NCBI GenBank assembly: GCA_010094045.1 | Contig: ML986857.1 | Coordinates: 1-45,966 of the forward strand | Source: Lojkania enalia | Lineage: Eukaryota > Ascomycota > Dothideomycetes > Pleosporales | Direction: 5' to 3' | DNA length: 45,966 bases | The notes under the pieces: model-generated | The model's database searches: none | The model's input: the letters and a program-made list of their open reading frames with translations, nothing else | What the model was told of the DNA's origin: nothing | Position numbers and translations under genes: made by a program | Shown here: positions 1-12,021 of the stretch, in pieces | Position numbering within the stretch: the first letter of the stretch is position 1 | Layout of the letters: every line of letters starts with the position of its first letter

Positions 1-3000
1 AGACTAGGTTAAGATTATATCCTACCTATTTTACACAGTATTTAAGGGTCTTATAATATAGCTTACTAGCTAGTATTTCTTTAACCTCCTACTCTTCTAC
101 CTCTTTAATAGCGATAGCGGGTGGTTTTAGAGCTTCTTACCCTAGTAGAGGGTCTTAGGGGTTCTTATATAGCAGGTTTAGTGCGAAGATATTATATATT
201 CTTAATCCTAGGGGTAGCTATAAATAGTATAAGTTTCTAACCTATTCTAGTACTTTAAAAGGGCCCTCCTATTAATTAGATAGCTTTTAGCTCAGTTTCT
301 AAACTATAAGGTTCTTAGTATTTAGGTAGATTATATTACTAATCTACTAATTAATTAGTTACTAGTAATAGTTAATAATAGATTATATACGATTCTAAAC
401 CTTTATAATATTAGCCTTTACAGTTTCCTAGGCTATATATATATAAGTTGCTAGAGCTAAGGTGTTCTTACAATTTAATTTATCTATTACGGTAATAGGA
501 TTAATAGAATGTTTCTAATCCCAACTCTAATAGGGCTTAGATCCGTATAGGATCTAATATAAGAATATTCTAATAGTTATATAGGGTAGAGTTACTTATA
601 TTTAGTTGATTATAGATAATAGAGAACTCTAGTTATTCTAGTAGAAGGATATAAAAGGGCGCAGTCTCTAATTAATGTACTTATTTATAATCTCCGTCTG
701 TCTGTTAGTCTCTTTATAATAAGTAGTAGATAGTTTAATTTTTACGCCTAAGATACGGCAGAATTCGGACTAGAAACTAGATATAAACTAAGGTTCTTAG
801 TCTAAAATAATAGTTTCGGGCGTATAGCTAAAGTGGTATACCTATTAAATAAACAATTCGGCTATTCCCTGTACGTTAATTATATAATAGTAGGGAATAG
901 ATATAGCTTATTTAAACAGGCGATTAATTACTACTATAATCTAATTATATTTAGACTTATCTATAGGAAAATTCTTAAAGTTAATATACAGATACTATAT
1001 TAGTTAATTTAATATAGAAAGTAAGTAGATAAAACCTAGGGTTTAGGTTTATATCGGATAAGCTTTATAGTATAGGATGTAATTCTATATATATCGTTTA
1101 TAAGTAGCCTCTATACCCTTCTAATAGTACTTCTAAGATAGTAACTAATAGGTTTTAGTAGCGTTTAGGTATGCGAAGGATACTTAGTTATAAGTTTCTT
1201 ATATAAGTCGCGTGTAAAGGCCTGAATCTAATAGAATATATAAGTAATTATCGTAGAAGAGTAGTTCGTTCTCTATCTAATACTTATAGAGTAAAAGTAT
1301 ACGTTTCTACGCGAAGGAGGCTCGATTTTCCTATAGTAATACGTTAATTAACTCCAGAGAGTCTAGTAATATAACCTATTCTTAGCCTTTAATAACGTTT
1401 AGTATAGCCGCTTAAGTTATTATTTAAATAATATAGGACTAGACTAATTCGGTATTAATTCGGGGGTAAAGTTAATACAGTTTAAATAGAACTCTTAACT
1501 AGTTATTAGTTTAAGCTGCTTTTAAGTTTTCTATATCTTATTCGTAATAACTAAGGATATCTACTCTAGTATTATTCTTACCTAGGGTATACTTAATTTA
1601 GAACTAATACTAAGCTAATTTCTTAGTCTAATAAACTTAATGAGTATTAAGTACTTTTATAGTTATAAAATATTTAAGTAAGTAATAATTAGTATATACT
1701 AGAGTTCTAGTAGCTACTAAAGTAAGTTCTACCCTCTATTATTTAAATGTAGTAATAATTACGAACAGTTTCTTATTATAAATCTCCTAGTTTAGTTTTA
1801 AACCGGATAGAACCTTACTATAGAATACTACAGGGTACTATTTTCCGTTAGAATATTTCTATAATAGTACTCCTACAACTACTCTATTAAAGGTATTAGT
1901 TTCTATTTTTATTTCTAATACAGGGTTAAAGTAGTAGAGAGTAGGTATACTTAATAGGGCTAACTTTAATTTCTTAAAGGTAATATTACATTCTAAAGTC
2001 TATATAAAAGAGGTTATAGGGCTTTACAGTACGATAATTAGCTTTATAACACGCGAGAATTCTAGTATAAACTGTCGGTAGAATCCAGTAAAACCTAAGA
2101 AGGATTTCACACCTATTATAGTAGTAGGTAGCTACTAGTTGTATAGTACTTCTACCTTCTCTAAATTAACCTTAAGGCCTTTATTTAAGAGGATATAGTT
2201 AAGGTATTTAGTTCGGGTAATATAGAATTCACTCTTCTTAATATCAACTTATAACCCTACTTAATGTAATCTCTTAAAAACTTTCTTAACGTAGATAGCG
2301 TATATCGCCTCATCTTTAGAGTAGATAAAGATATTATCTAGGTAAGCGATATAAAAGTTATCTAGGTAGTTAATTAGTATATTATTTATATAGTACTAGT
2401 AAGTTGCTAGGCTATTATATAATCTAAAAGGTAGAACTTTATACTTATAGATTCTGTATTAAGTCTGAAAGGTAGTATATTCTTTAAAACTAGGGTCTAT
2501 TCTAATCTTATTAAAGGCCGCGCGAATATTAAACTTAGTAAAGATTACTACTTTAGTAGATCTAGATAAGAGTTTATCTATATATAGTATTAGATATATA
2601 TTTTTATAGGTAAGAGTATTAAGTTTATAATAATCTACGTAGATATGTAGATCGCTATTAGGTTTATAAATGTAAAGGATTAGAAATACAAAGAAGTTCT
2701 GACTCTACTTAATATACCTATACTATAGATTATCTATAATATACTTCTTAGTTGCTTCTAGCTCCTTAATATTCTACTTATACAACGGGCTGTAACTATT
2801 AGAGAGGGGTTCTATAAGAACAATCTTATAATTATAAGAGTAGTATTCTAGTAATTAATAAGCCGCAGTTTTACTAAATATATTCTAATACCTATAGTAT
2901 TTAGATAGTAATTGGAGATTTACTAGTACTTCGTTTTCAGCCTTATCTTCCAGCTCTAGAGCTTATTTATCTTTAATCAACCGCTCGATTTCGTATAGAG

Positions 3001-3720
3001 ATATAGAGAAAAACTTATTCTCTTTCCTCTTTATATTAAAGTAGAAAGTATTAACTAAGATAAGAGTAATAATAGAAGAATAGACTTTCTTTAGATTAGG
3101 TTTAGACTTTATTATATGCGGGTATACGGGAGCTCTAAGCTTATTTAGACTATAGGCTATAAGAGACTGATATAATTTTAGCAGTCTTAGTAGACTCTTA
3201 ATATAATAGATAGTCAGACTATAGGACTACTAATACTAGTCCTTTTCTTATAGAGCGTCGCGTTACTAGATATCTAGCTCTACCTTCTTATTATATGCTA
3301 GCTGAGTTAATTATATAAGAAGAGGAGGTGAAGGATTATAAGTAGTAGGATACTTAGAGGGCTATATAATCCGATTTTTATCTATATCTAGCTGGAGTTG
3401 AAAATAATATAACTATTTAATACTAATAATATAATCCTAAGTACTTAGATTTATAATAATAAATAGGTAGTTTTAGATAGTTCTCCTATTAATTTATAGG
3501 TATAAGTAGATATACTAATTAACTAGAGTTTAAATTCGGTTCTAAAAACCTTTAATAGTAATTTTAAAGAGTAAGTATTATACTAATATATATAGAGCTT
3601 AGAAGAGTAATCTAGCTACTATAGAATTAAGGAATAAGAAGCCTTAGGTACTAGTATTAATAAGGGCGTTTAGTTATATACTAACGTCTTTTAAATATAG
3701 AATAGTAGGGATTTAGAAGT
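1..3720 (-). pseudogene. pol: Gypsy-1 pol remnant (copy D)
   Basis: Minus-strand pol in Ty3/Gypsy order, placed by alignment to copy C: protease about 3420-3680, reverse transcriptase about 2130-2740, RNase H about 1660-1980, integrase zinc-binding region about 1080-1300, integrase core about 640-1040, start of the chromodomain-like tail about 1-100. The reverse transcriptase active-site box at 2333-2344 reads YLDN, so the second catalytic Asp of YLDD is Asn. Frames are broken by TAA/TAG stops throughout. This copy carries only one version of the interval that is doubled in copy C, which is the main evidence that the doubling there is artificial. Confidence 0.88.
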
Positions 3721-3849
3721 ACTTTTCTCTAAATAAATATAATAAATTAATATTTAATAAGTTATACTTACTTAAGTTTAGGATAGAGAGTTTTCTTAGA
3801 TATCTCTATTTCCTACCTAAGAACTATCTAGATAGTACTTACTTGTGTC

Positions 3850-4900
3850 TAGAAACTTTTCTTCCTTAATCTTCTCTTATTTAACCTTTATCTCTTATAT
3901 TCTAAAGACTGTATATTCGTTTATAAAGTATCCTAGTTTACTATAGTTATAGTAATTACCTAGAGTAGTATACCTTTTAGATGTAGGAGTTTTACTAAGT
4001 AGTTAAGGAGCAATTATAGTAGAATAAGGTATTAATACTAGAGTAGATTAGGGTAGTATTAGATTGTAGGTTACCTTAAATAAACTTTTAGAAGCCTTCC
4101 AGTACTAATCTAAATTTATTTTAGCTGCAATCTATAGGCTAATAGTTCGTTCTAGAAGGTTAAGAACGCTTCTCCTTTCTATATTATAGGCTGTTAAGTA
4201 GGCGACTATAATATTAAAGAAGCCTTTCTATATAAGCTTAAAGCTAAGGTTTAGTATTCTTAGGCTGGGGAGAAGCTTATCTTATAGGTAGAAGAACTAC
4301 TTAAATTAGGATACGAATCCCCTAATAGCTATACTAATAAAGCGAGCTTTGAAAGTTGAGAACGCTTCTCCCTTATTTATCTTTAGAACCTAAAACGCCT
4401 GTTACACCTCTATCTCTTTATTATCTATAATAAAATACGATTATAGAAGCGAAATTATTTCTTTAGTATTCTTAAACTAATACTAGTCTAATTTAGCTAG
4501 GTATTTTAGCTCTAGATACCCTTTTATAGTACTAGAGGTATATCCCTATACTAACGCTATATATATACGTTCTGTCTAATAGTAATCTATATTAATCTTA
4601 AGTCGGTCTAGGATTAAAGCTTGCTATTATTTAAATATAGGTTTATTACTATCTATAAGACTTTTAATCTTAGACGTGCGTTTAGTAAAGTAGACTTAAG
4701 GGGGCTTAGGAGCAGTTAAGAGGTTTCTTACTAGGGGAGTTGTAAAAGTTTTTTAATGTATTATTAGTTCTAATTTAGTAGTTTATAGAGGTTAATTAAG
4801 ACTAATAATTCTCTATTATATTAAGTATATAATCTCCTTTTATAAAATTGTAATTTATTTCTTAAGGATTAGTTTACTTTAATTTCCCTCTAAATTAAAT
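3850..4900 (-). pseudogene. gag: Gypsy-1 gag remnant (copy D)
   Basis: Nucleocapsid/capsid polyprotein remnant, placed by collinearity with gag of copy C (30484-31500). The C-terminal CCHC zinc knuckle that binds RNA lies at about 3913-3954, and its Cys/His codons read Tyr, as expected from TGY to TAY and CAY to TAY changes. Many in-frame stops occur, essentially all TAA or TAG, marking former Gln and Trp codons. No intact start codon survives, so the ends are approximate. It lies between the leader (4900-5370, no gene seen) and pol. Confidence 0.6.
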
Positions 4901-5370
4901 AGGTTCTTTATTATAGGCCCTATAGAGAGGGGTCCGCCTATTATAGGGCCCTCTATAAGAGGTAACAGTTATTCTACACGCGTAGACGGAAGCTTACTCT
5001 TACTATAACTTATATATATATCGGTTCTAGTATAGGAATTAGAAGGTAAATTATAGTTAGATATCAACAGTTACCTCTAATTCTAATAGGTTATTAGTAG
5101 TTTCTAAGTTTCTATCTAGGCGTACTCTACGCGGCTTTTCTAAAGGCAATCCTAATTGTAGGGGATAAGAAGTTCTAAACCTAAAGGCTTTAGTTAATAG
5201 AAGGTTTCTAAAACCCTATCTAAGTAACTAAATAATTTAATATAATAGTATATAAGTATTATAATCTAAACTAAATTAGGTGTATTTTAGACTTAGATAT
5301 AGTTAAATAAACAATCGATACGATATTATTAAAGAGGCCGTTACTAGTAGTATTAAATTCTTCTATATAA

Positions 5371-5649
5371 TATAACAGCGTAGATAAGATAATAGGTCTG
5401 AATATAGCACGAATCTACTTAGAGGTATATAAGAGTACGTGGGGGATTAGGGACCTAAGAATTCTATTAACACCTATAGGCCTTGTATAAAAGGATATAG
5501 AAGAACTACTAAGCTACTTATAAGGGAGTATACAACTATATACGGAAGGGAAAAGAGGTAGAACCGGGGGTAGGATAAAATAAGTAAAAAGTTTTAGGAT
5601 AAGGTTATATATAAAGTTTTTCGTGGAACGATTTCTTTGCATCGTTATA
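5371..5649 (-). repeat. 5' LTR of Gypsy-1 copy D (279 bp)
   Basis: Same 279-bp length and end-to-end match (reverse complement) to the two LTRs of copy C at 29729-30007 and 38700-38978. Allowing for RIP transitions, the ends fit a TGTAAC...GTTACA terminal inverted repeat. This copy keeps tataacagcg at the inner end and atcgttata at the outer end. It should contain the element promoter; no TATA box can be singled out in such AT-rich decay. Confidence 0.93.
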
Positions 5650-8600
5650 ATAGAATATAGAACCTTATATTAGTCCTTCTATAATAAAGACGAGTATTAA
5701 ATATACTAATAACTTAAAGAAACTATAGGATACTAACCTTAGAAGAGAATATAACTTATAGTAACGTAGGAACGTATAAAAAGATAGCTAGAAGAAGTTT
5801 AGGAAATATTAAACAAGGATAAAGAAATAAACACCCTATTATAAATAGAAGAAGCTACTACTAGAGTACTAATACCTAAACTAGTATCTAGAGTATATTC
5901 TATATACTAATAGGAAATAATCGAGTATAAATAGAGAACCCTAGCTCTTATAGTTACCCTATAAGAGGAATTACCTATAAGATTCTACAATAAGAATAAA
6001 CTAGGATAAGATATTATCAACGTTTACGAAGAATAGTAAAATATCTACCCTAGGGAAATCCGCTTCTTATACTTCCAAAAATGGATAGAAATAATAAAAG
6101 TAGTAGAAGGATATCTTAATATAATAGATTAGGATAAGGCTGTATATATAGTATAAAAAGTAGTAGCCTTCTTACAAAATAAAGTACTAGTAAAGTATTA
6201 GATACTAAAGGCATTACGATATAAATAGGAATAGAACTACTAGATTAGAGAAGACGATAACTCCTATATAAACTAATACTATCTAGTATATTTCGAGATA
6301 GTATAGATATCGTATATTAAACGATAATGTAAGATCTACTAAAGAAAGAAAGAAAATATAGGTGTATAGCTAAAACGACTAAATAAAGATAAGGTACTGG
6401 GAAACCTAGTAAAATAAGAAGCTATAATAGGATAGGAAGTTATTAAGTAAACCTAAAACTATATAGTACTTAAATTTAGACCTCTACTACCTAAAGTATA
6501 TATTAGAGGAAGACTATAGTATAAATGTTTAGAACGGAAATACCTAAAATATACATCTATAAAAGAAGTAATAGTCTATTAGCCTAAGATAACTTAACTA
6601 TATAGAAACATAAGAGAATACTATCTTATAATACTAGAATAATACTACAGCTATAAAGTATATATACTTATTAATAGTAGAGTAATAAAGAATTTTATAG
6701 CTAGTAACTATATCGCTAGAAAAGGAATACCTATAGTATAACTAGAACGACTCTATATAATCTAAACTATAGAGGGAAAAGACTTCTAGAAGAAAGTTAT
6801 ATATACTATAGAACTAGGAGAGTTTAAAATCCTAGGAACAACCTAATAAGGACAAATCTTCTAAATTAAAGAAATTACTAACTATAATATTATTCTAGAG
6901 ATTCTATAGTTAAGAAAGGAAAATCCTTAGATAAACTAGTAAATAGAACGAATTATCCTTAAAAACTCGGGCTAACTAGTTAAGGAATAACTTACTATAA
7001 TAGTAAAAGAAGTAGTAAAAGAATTATTCTTAATAGAAAACGTATTATATAGTATATTTAAAGAATACTAATACTTAATAAAACAACTTTAAGAACTACT
7101 ATAATATCTATCTAAATATAGAGAATACGATTATAAAATTAAACTATAACTAGAAAAAGAACCTAGATATAGACTAATATATAGCTTAATACTAAGGGAA
7201 GCAGAGGCTCTAGAATAATATATAGACGAATATCTAAAGAAAGAAATACTCCGAGAATTAAGCTTATTAATAATATACTCTATACTTTTTATAGATAAAA
7301 AAGGGATAATAGATCTATAAATATATATCGATTATCGCACTCTTAATAATATTACAATTAAGAACTAATACTCTTTACTACTTATCCGTAATTTAAGAGA
7401 CTAATTAAAAGAAGCTACTATCTTTATAAAATTAGACATTTAAAATATATACTACTAGATCTGTATTAAAGAAGGAGATAAATAGAAAATAGTATTTAGG
7501 ATAAAAAAGAGACTCTTTAAATACCTAGTTATACTATTTAGACTTATTAATATACCGGCTACTTTTTAAAAATAAATTAATAAGATATTAAGACCCTATC
7601 TTAAATAATTCTATATAGTATACTTAAACGATATTCTCGTATATTTAAAAATAAAGTAAGAATATAAGAAATATATCGAATAAATACTGCGCGTACTATA
7701 AGTAGTAAAATTATACCTTAAGATAAGAAAATACAAATTCTATACTATATAAATAGACTACTTAGGATTTATTATTAAACTAGGATAACTATAAATAGAC
7801 TTTAATAAATTAGCAGTAATTAGAGATTAGCTAATCCTAAAATTAGTTAAAAATGTTCAATCCTTTATAAGATTTTATAACTTCTATCGAACCTTTATAG
7901 ATGATTAGAACGATATAACTACACCCTTAATATAACTATTAAAGAAAGATATTACTTTTATATAGGGAAACGAATAAGAAAAAGCCGTCTAAGAAGTTAA
8001 GAAACAATTCTAATAAGAACTAGTACTAAAACTCCACGACCTAGAAAAGAAAGCTCTTATAGAAACTAATATATTAGAGATAAGAATAGCTAGAATCCTT
8101 ATATAAATATATAATAGAAAACGATATCTAGTAGTATATTATTTACGAAAACTTATACTAGTAGAGATAAATTATAATATATATAACCAAGAACTTCTAA
8201 CTATTATAGTATACTTTAAAGAATAGCGTGTATATCTATAAGAAGTAAAATAGTAAACCGAAGTTTATTACAACTATAAGAACCTTACTACCTATCTTAC
8301 TACTAAAACTCTTACCCCTAGATAGGTTAGATAGTTATAAGAACTAGCTATATTCGACTTTAAGATTATCTATATTAGTAGAAAATAAAACTAAAGAGTA
8401 GACGTACTAAGTAAACTACTAGAATATAAGTAAGAGAAAGGAACTATAGCTATACTATTAAGAAAATAATAAGATAGTAGTATAGTATATAATTACCTAA
8501 GACTTATAGTAACAACTATTATTAAAGAAGTAAGCTGGATAACTCTAATTAGATTAGTAATAAACGAAATACCTAAAGAACTCTAAGAATAAGAACTAGA

Positions 8601-9960
8601 ATAGATAAATGGACTACTATATATTTATAACTAGATCTATATACTAGTTAAGGTTAGAAAAGAATTTATTAGGTAATTTTATAAAGCTCCTATCTCCGGA
8701 TACTAAAGGATAGAGAAAATACTAGAATAAATCCTTAGAGGATTCTACTTTCTTAAAGTAAGGGAATAGATAAAGAGTATATTACAAGAATACATAAACC
8801 ACTAATAAAATAAACCTAATAGATATATACTCTATAGACTATTATAAAACCTAGAAACGCTAACTAGGCTATAGATAGAAGTTACTATAGATTTTATCGT
8901 TAAGCTACTAAAGTTAAAAGACTACCTTAAGGGAGAAGTATATAACTCTATTATAATAATTATAGATAGACTTATAAAATACACCTATTTTATCTCTTAT
9001 AATAAAGTATTATTAGTAGAATAGGTTGTAAATATCTTTCTAAAATAGATTATCGTATAATATAGAGCACTATAGAAGATAATTATAGACTAAAATACTA
9101 AATTTACCTTAAAGTTTTAGTAAATAGTTATAAACTTACTAAGAATTAAATATAAAATATCTATAGTATTTTATCTATAAATAGATAGATAAATAGAATA
9201 AATAAACTAAATAGTAGAGTAATATTTATAATACTACCTTAACTATAGATAAAATAATTAGGTAATACTACTACTAATAGTATAACTCGCGTATAATAGT
9301 ACTATATATAGTATAACTAGAGTATTACTATTTATAGTAAACTACGGGTATAAACTAAAAACCTATAATACCCCGATTAAAGTAGTATTATAGATACTAT
9401 AAGTATAGGAATAAGTTGAGACTATTTAATAAACGTAAGACTTATTAAAGAAAGACCTCTAGTTCCTATAATATACTATAAAAAGATACTATAATAGAAA
9501 ATATAAATAACTACCTTACTTTAAGAAGGAAGAAAAAGTTTAGCTGCTATAATAAAATATTTAAAGTAAATAACTAAGTAGTAAACTAGATAATATTAAA
9601 ATTTGACTATATAAGATTAAGAAATAAATATTACCCGTAAACTATTAACTTAAATTACCTACAACTATAAAAATCTACCTAACCTTGTATATCGCATTTA
9701 TAGAAAAGGTACCCTAAAATACGAAACTAGTAGTATATAATATAGACGTGTATAGAGAAGACTAGGAATAGGAAGTTGAAAGAATAATAAAGTATAGGAT
9801 ATAGAATAGTAAATAATACTATCTAATTAAATAGTTAGAAATAGACGAATATAGAAACTTATAGAATAATACCTAAGAACTAGAAGAAAACCTTAGCCCT
9901 ATAGCGTTATAAGTATATTATAAAATCTAAATTTATAAAAGAAACCTAGAGATAGAGTAG
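5650..9960 (+). pseudogene. pol: Gypsy-2 pol remnant with C-terminal chromodomain (copy A)
   Basis: Order on the plus strand: protease about 6660-6920 (active-site box reads LINSR where D-S/T-G is expected), reverse transcriptase about 7140-7790, RNase H about 7960-8440, integrase about 8580-9560, chromodomain about 9750-9900. The reverse transcriptase box at 7621-7632 reads LND in place of LDD. The first integrase catalytic Asp survives in VTIDFI (gat at 8890-8892), whereas copy B has Asn there. The chromodomain is recognisable from the EVERIIKYR...YYLIK pattern near 9770-9830; in chromoviruses this domain recognises histone marks such as H3K9 methylation and steers integration to heterochromatin. 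Many TAA/TAG stops; not functional. Confidence 0.9.
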
Positions 9961-9979
9961 TAGAATTAAACGATATTAG

Positions 9980-10291
9980 CTATATTATAGGAGGCGACTC
10001 CGCTTTAGAAAGAAGACCTGCTTTACAATCTACCTTTTTCTCTTCCTTAAGCTGCTCCTACATATGTTTATAACCCTCCGCCTACCTATACTTTACTTAT
10101 TTACAAATTTTATAAAGGTGCTAAATCTTTATATAAGCTGCTACTACCTTATTAAAAAGTTATTCTAACTCTTCTTAAGCTAGACGAATCTTCTCCTCTA
10201 GTTTCGCAACCTTAGTATCCTACTTTACTACTAGGAAGAATTAGGAATAAACTAGCAGTACGGGAATATAATATATAAGTAATCTAAGCAT
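9980..10291 (-). pseudogene. Antisense coiled-coil reading frame in the Gypsy-2 3' region (copy A)
   Basis: On the strand opposite to pol, between the chromodomain and the 3' LTR, one frame starts at an ATG (10291-10289) and runs 104 codons to a TAG at 9982-9980. Internal stops are all TAA or TAG. The middle reads as a charged heptad pattern (for example KLEEKIRLA, then EELE, then LFNKVVAAY, then EGYKHM, then LKEEKKVD), typical of a coiled coil. Copy B holds the same frame with identical length and no indel (24843-25154). The plus-strand frames over the same bases are Ser-rich and low complexity. From memory it resembles coiled-coil hypothetical proteins often predicted near fungal retroelements; no function is known to me. 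Alternatives are chance or a shadow of a plus-strand spacer. Confidence 0.45.
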
Positions 10292-10580
10292 CGTAATCCG
10301 TATTATATAATAAGTATATACTAGTATAAAGGTATTCTAAATAATATAACTTTTTAGGTGTCTCTTTTTTATCTACTTTATAAGTTAACCTCTTATAGGA
10401 ATACTAGAAATAAAGTATAATAGTCTCGCCCGAACGGTCTATACGATTAATATAATAGTATCTACCTAGAGTTAAATAGTAAAGGGGAGGTATTAGGAAT
10501 ATATATAGTCTTAGCGAAAATAGTATATTAACTCTACTATATACTAGTTTAGAATAGGAAAACTCTCGGGCTGAGAGCTT

Positions 10581-10595
10581 AGAAGGGGAAGGTAG
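10581..10595 (+). other. Polypurine tract of Gypsy-2 copy A
   Basis: Purine run agaaggggaaggtag directly abuts the 3' LTR, the position where plus-strand DNA synthesis of an LTR element is primed. The equivalent in copy B is 27296-27309. Confidence 0.8.
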
Positions 10596-10963
10596 TATTA
10601 TAGATACTCCTATAAGAATCCCTATAATAGACCTAATCGAGATTTAGAACTCTATATAGCTAGAAGAATAAGGCTAATATAAGATATATAACGCGCTTAG
10701 CGGCTTAGTTAACTAAATAACTAAGTATACTTAGTCGCTTAGTAGACTAAGTAACTAAGTAGGAAGTAATAGTAAAAGAACTAAATTATATTTAACAACC
10801 TTACAACTCTAACCTTTATAGCTCTTTATAGTTAACTTAAATATCTTTTATATATTCTACTTATATACTTCTATTATAAGCTTATAAGAATAATCCCCTT
10901 ATAGTACGTAATTACTCTTAGCTATTACCCTGTCCTGTACCTGGCTAATTAGAGGCCGTTATA
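10596..10963 (+). repeat. 3' LTR of Gypsy-2 copy A (368 bp)
   Basis: Begins tattatagatac after the polypurine tract and ends ...gccgttata; it aligns end to end with the 369-bp LTRs of copy B. Allowing for RIP, the ends fit TGTTAT...GTTACA-type termini. At about 10690-10765 it contains a cluster of palindromes built on ctaagt/acttag, including the perfect 16-mer actaagtatacttagt; related clusters occur in both LTRs of copy B. Confidence 0.92.
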
Positions 10964-11099
10964 CTATCCTACTACTTATATAGTAGTAGCAGTAGAAGCT
11001 CTAAAACTAGCTATTATCCTCCCTTAACGCGCTATTATCCTCTCTCTACTATAGTTTTCGCTTCTTATTCTACTAACTTCTTTCTATACTAGTTCCCCG

Positions 11100-11705
11100 T
11101 TCTATTAGTAATATAATAACTATATTAAGCTTGTTTAGTATATTACTTATTATACTAGACGCTAGTTCCTATTCCGCTAACTTCTTAAAGAGTTNNNNNN
11201 NNNNNNNNNNNNNNNNNNNNNNNNNNNNNNNNNNNNNNNNNNNNNNNNNNNNNNNNNNNNNNNNNNNNNNNNNNTTCTATTAGTAATATAATAACTATAT
11301 TAAGCTTGTTTAGTATATTACTTATTATACTAGACGCTAGTTCCTATTCCGCCAGCTTCTTAAAAAGTTAAATAACTCCCTATTCTATTAGTAATATAAC
11401 AACTATATTAAACTTATTTAATATATTACTTATTATACTAGATACTAGTTCCCCGTTCTATTAGTAATATAACGACTATATTAAGCTTGTTTAGTATATT
11501 ACTTATTATACTAGATGCTAGTTCCCCGTTCTATTAGTAATATAATAATTATATTAAGCTTATTTAGTATATTACTTATTATATTAAACGTTAGTTTCTA
11601 TTCTACTAGCTCTTTAAAGAGTTAAATAACTCCCTATTCTATTAGTAATATAATAACTATATTAAGCTTATTTAGTATAATACTTATTATACTAGACACT
11701 AGCTA
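11100..11705. repeat. Minisatellite with 73- and 108-bp units
   Basis: A unit starting ttctattagtaatata begins at 11100, 11275, 11383, 11456, 11529 and 11637. Spacings after the gap are 108, 73, 73 and 108. Long units differ from short ones by an insert running from the ctattcc variant to aactcccta. The 80-N gap interrupts the array, so the true copy number is unknown. The 73-bp unit is not a multiple of three, which argues against a coding repeat. Confidence 0.9.
11195..11274. other. Assembly gap (80 N)
   Basis: Run of 80 N inside the minisatellite. The left flank stops in mid long unit and the right flank begins exactly at a unit start, so the repeat itself probably caused the break and the gap size is not informative. 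Confidence 0.99.
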
Positions 11706-11797
11706 GTTAGAAATAGTTTTACCCTATATAAAATAGATAACTAGTTATACTAGGTTCTTATATTACAGCTATAATCATTAATTGTAGCTACTTTCTA

Positions 11798-11810
11798 AAG
11801 AGGGGGGTAC
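11798..11810 (+). other. Purine tract preceding LTR F
   Basis: The run aagaggggggtac abuts the start of the LTR-like sequence at 11811, in the position of a polypurine tract. Confidence 0.6.
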
Positions 11811-12021
11811 TATTATAGTATTCTTATATTTTCTCTAATACTTATATATAGCGCGCTCGTTTTAGTATATATATCTTCTTCTTCTCTTTTATCTTCCTAC
11901 TTACCTCGCGTTTAGCTTACTCTTTAGCTATCCTCTTATACGACACCTAAGATCTGTACGTAGTATACTATATTAAGTGTTAGATAAGCCTTATCGTCCC
12001 TACTTATAGCTTCTCGTAATA
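11811..12021 (+). repeat. Probable 3' LTR of element F (211 bp)
   Basis: Begins tattatag after a purine tract and ends ctcgtaata, consistent with TG...CA termini after RIP. It contains a pyrimidine-rich stretch (about 11867-11910) like the transcription-start region of many fungal LTRs. The next bases, gtagg (12022-12026), continue the Gypsy-1 sequence at the point equivalent to 31562 in copy C, so F ends exactly at a junction with E. No second LTR is in the window. Confidence 0.6.

Larger units (their letters stand above)
1..5649 (-). mobile_element. Gypsy-1 copy D, 5' LTR and internal region, cut by window start
   Basis: Decayed Ty3/Gypsy LTR retrotransposon read on the minus strand. Its 5' LTR is 5371-5649; gag and pol follow leftwards and the 3' end lies outside the window. 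It is collinear with copy C: position 5370 pairs with 30008 and position 1 pairs with 37435, and the interval is exactly 5370 bp once the duplicated block of C is removed. D sits inside Gypsy-2 copy A. The sequence right of 5649 continues A at a point that is uninterrupted in copy B near 19013. The expected target duplication would be ataga (5650-5654), but its partner is off-window. D keeps more CpG and more original bases than E, so it is probably one of the younger layers. Confidence 0.92.
5650..10963 (+). mobile_element. Gypsy-2 copy A, 3' part (pol to 3' LTR)
   Basis: Plus-strand Ty3/Gypsy element interrupted by copy D; its 5' LTR and gag must lie left of the window, beyond D. The interval pairs with copy B from about 19013 to 27678 once P2 and P3 are removed from B. 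A is less decayed than B and keeps many CpG and some CpA sites. It gives the uninterrupted reference for both transposon insertions in B: the P2 site at about 9059-9066 and the P3 site at about 10349-10352. The five bases after the 3' LTR are ctatc (10964-10968); the matching left duplication is not visible. Confidence 0.92.
10964..12021 (+). mobile_element. Fragment F: 3' end of an unclassified LTR element
   Basis: Between copy A and host element E lies about 1 kb unrelated to the three Gypsy families. It holds a tandem repeat (11100-11705), a purine tract (11798-11810) and a short LTR-like sequence (11811-12021). The arrangement is that of the 3' end of an LTR element in plus orientation, inserted into E and later hit by A. 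I see no recognisable coding domain in 10964-11100 or 11706-11797, so the superfamily cannot be named; a Copia-type or non-autonomous element is possible. The left part would be off-window. Confidence 0.5.

Noticed and set aside
5650..9960. Functional or recently active Gypsy pol
   Set aside because: Catalytic Asp of the reverse transcriptase is lost and stops are dense, despite a surviving integrase Asp.
11100..11705. CRISPR-like array
   Set aside because: Adjacent tandem units of 73/108 bp without unique spacers, inside a eukaryotic retroelement landscape.
11100..11705. Repeat-protein gene encoded by the minisatellite
   Set aside because: The 73-bp unit is not a multiple of three, so the frame changes from unit to unit.
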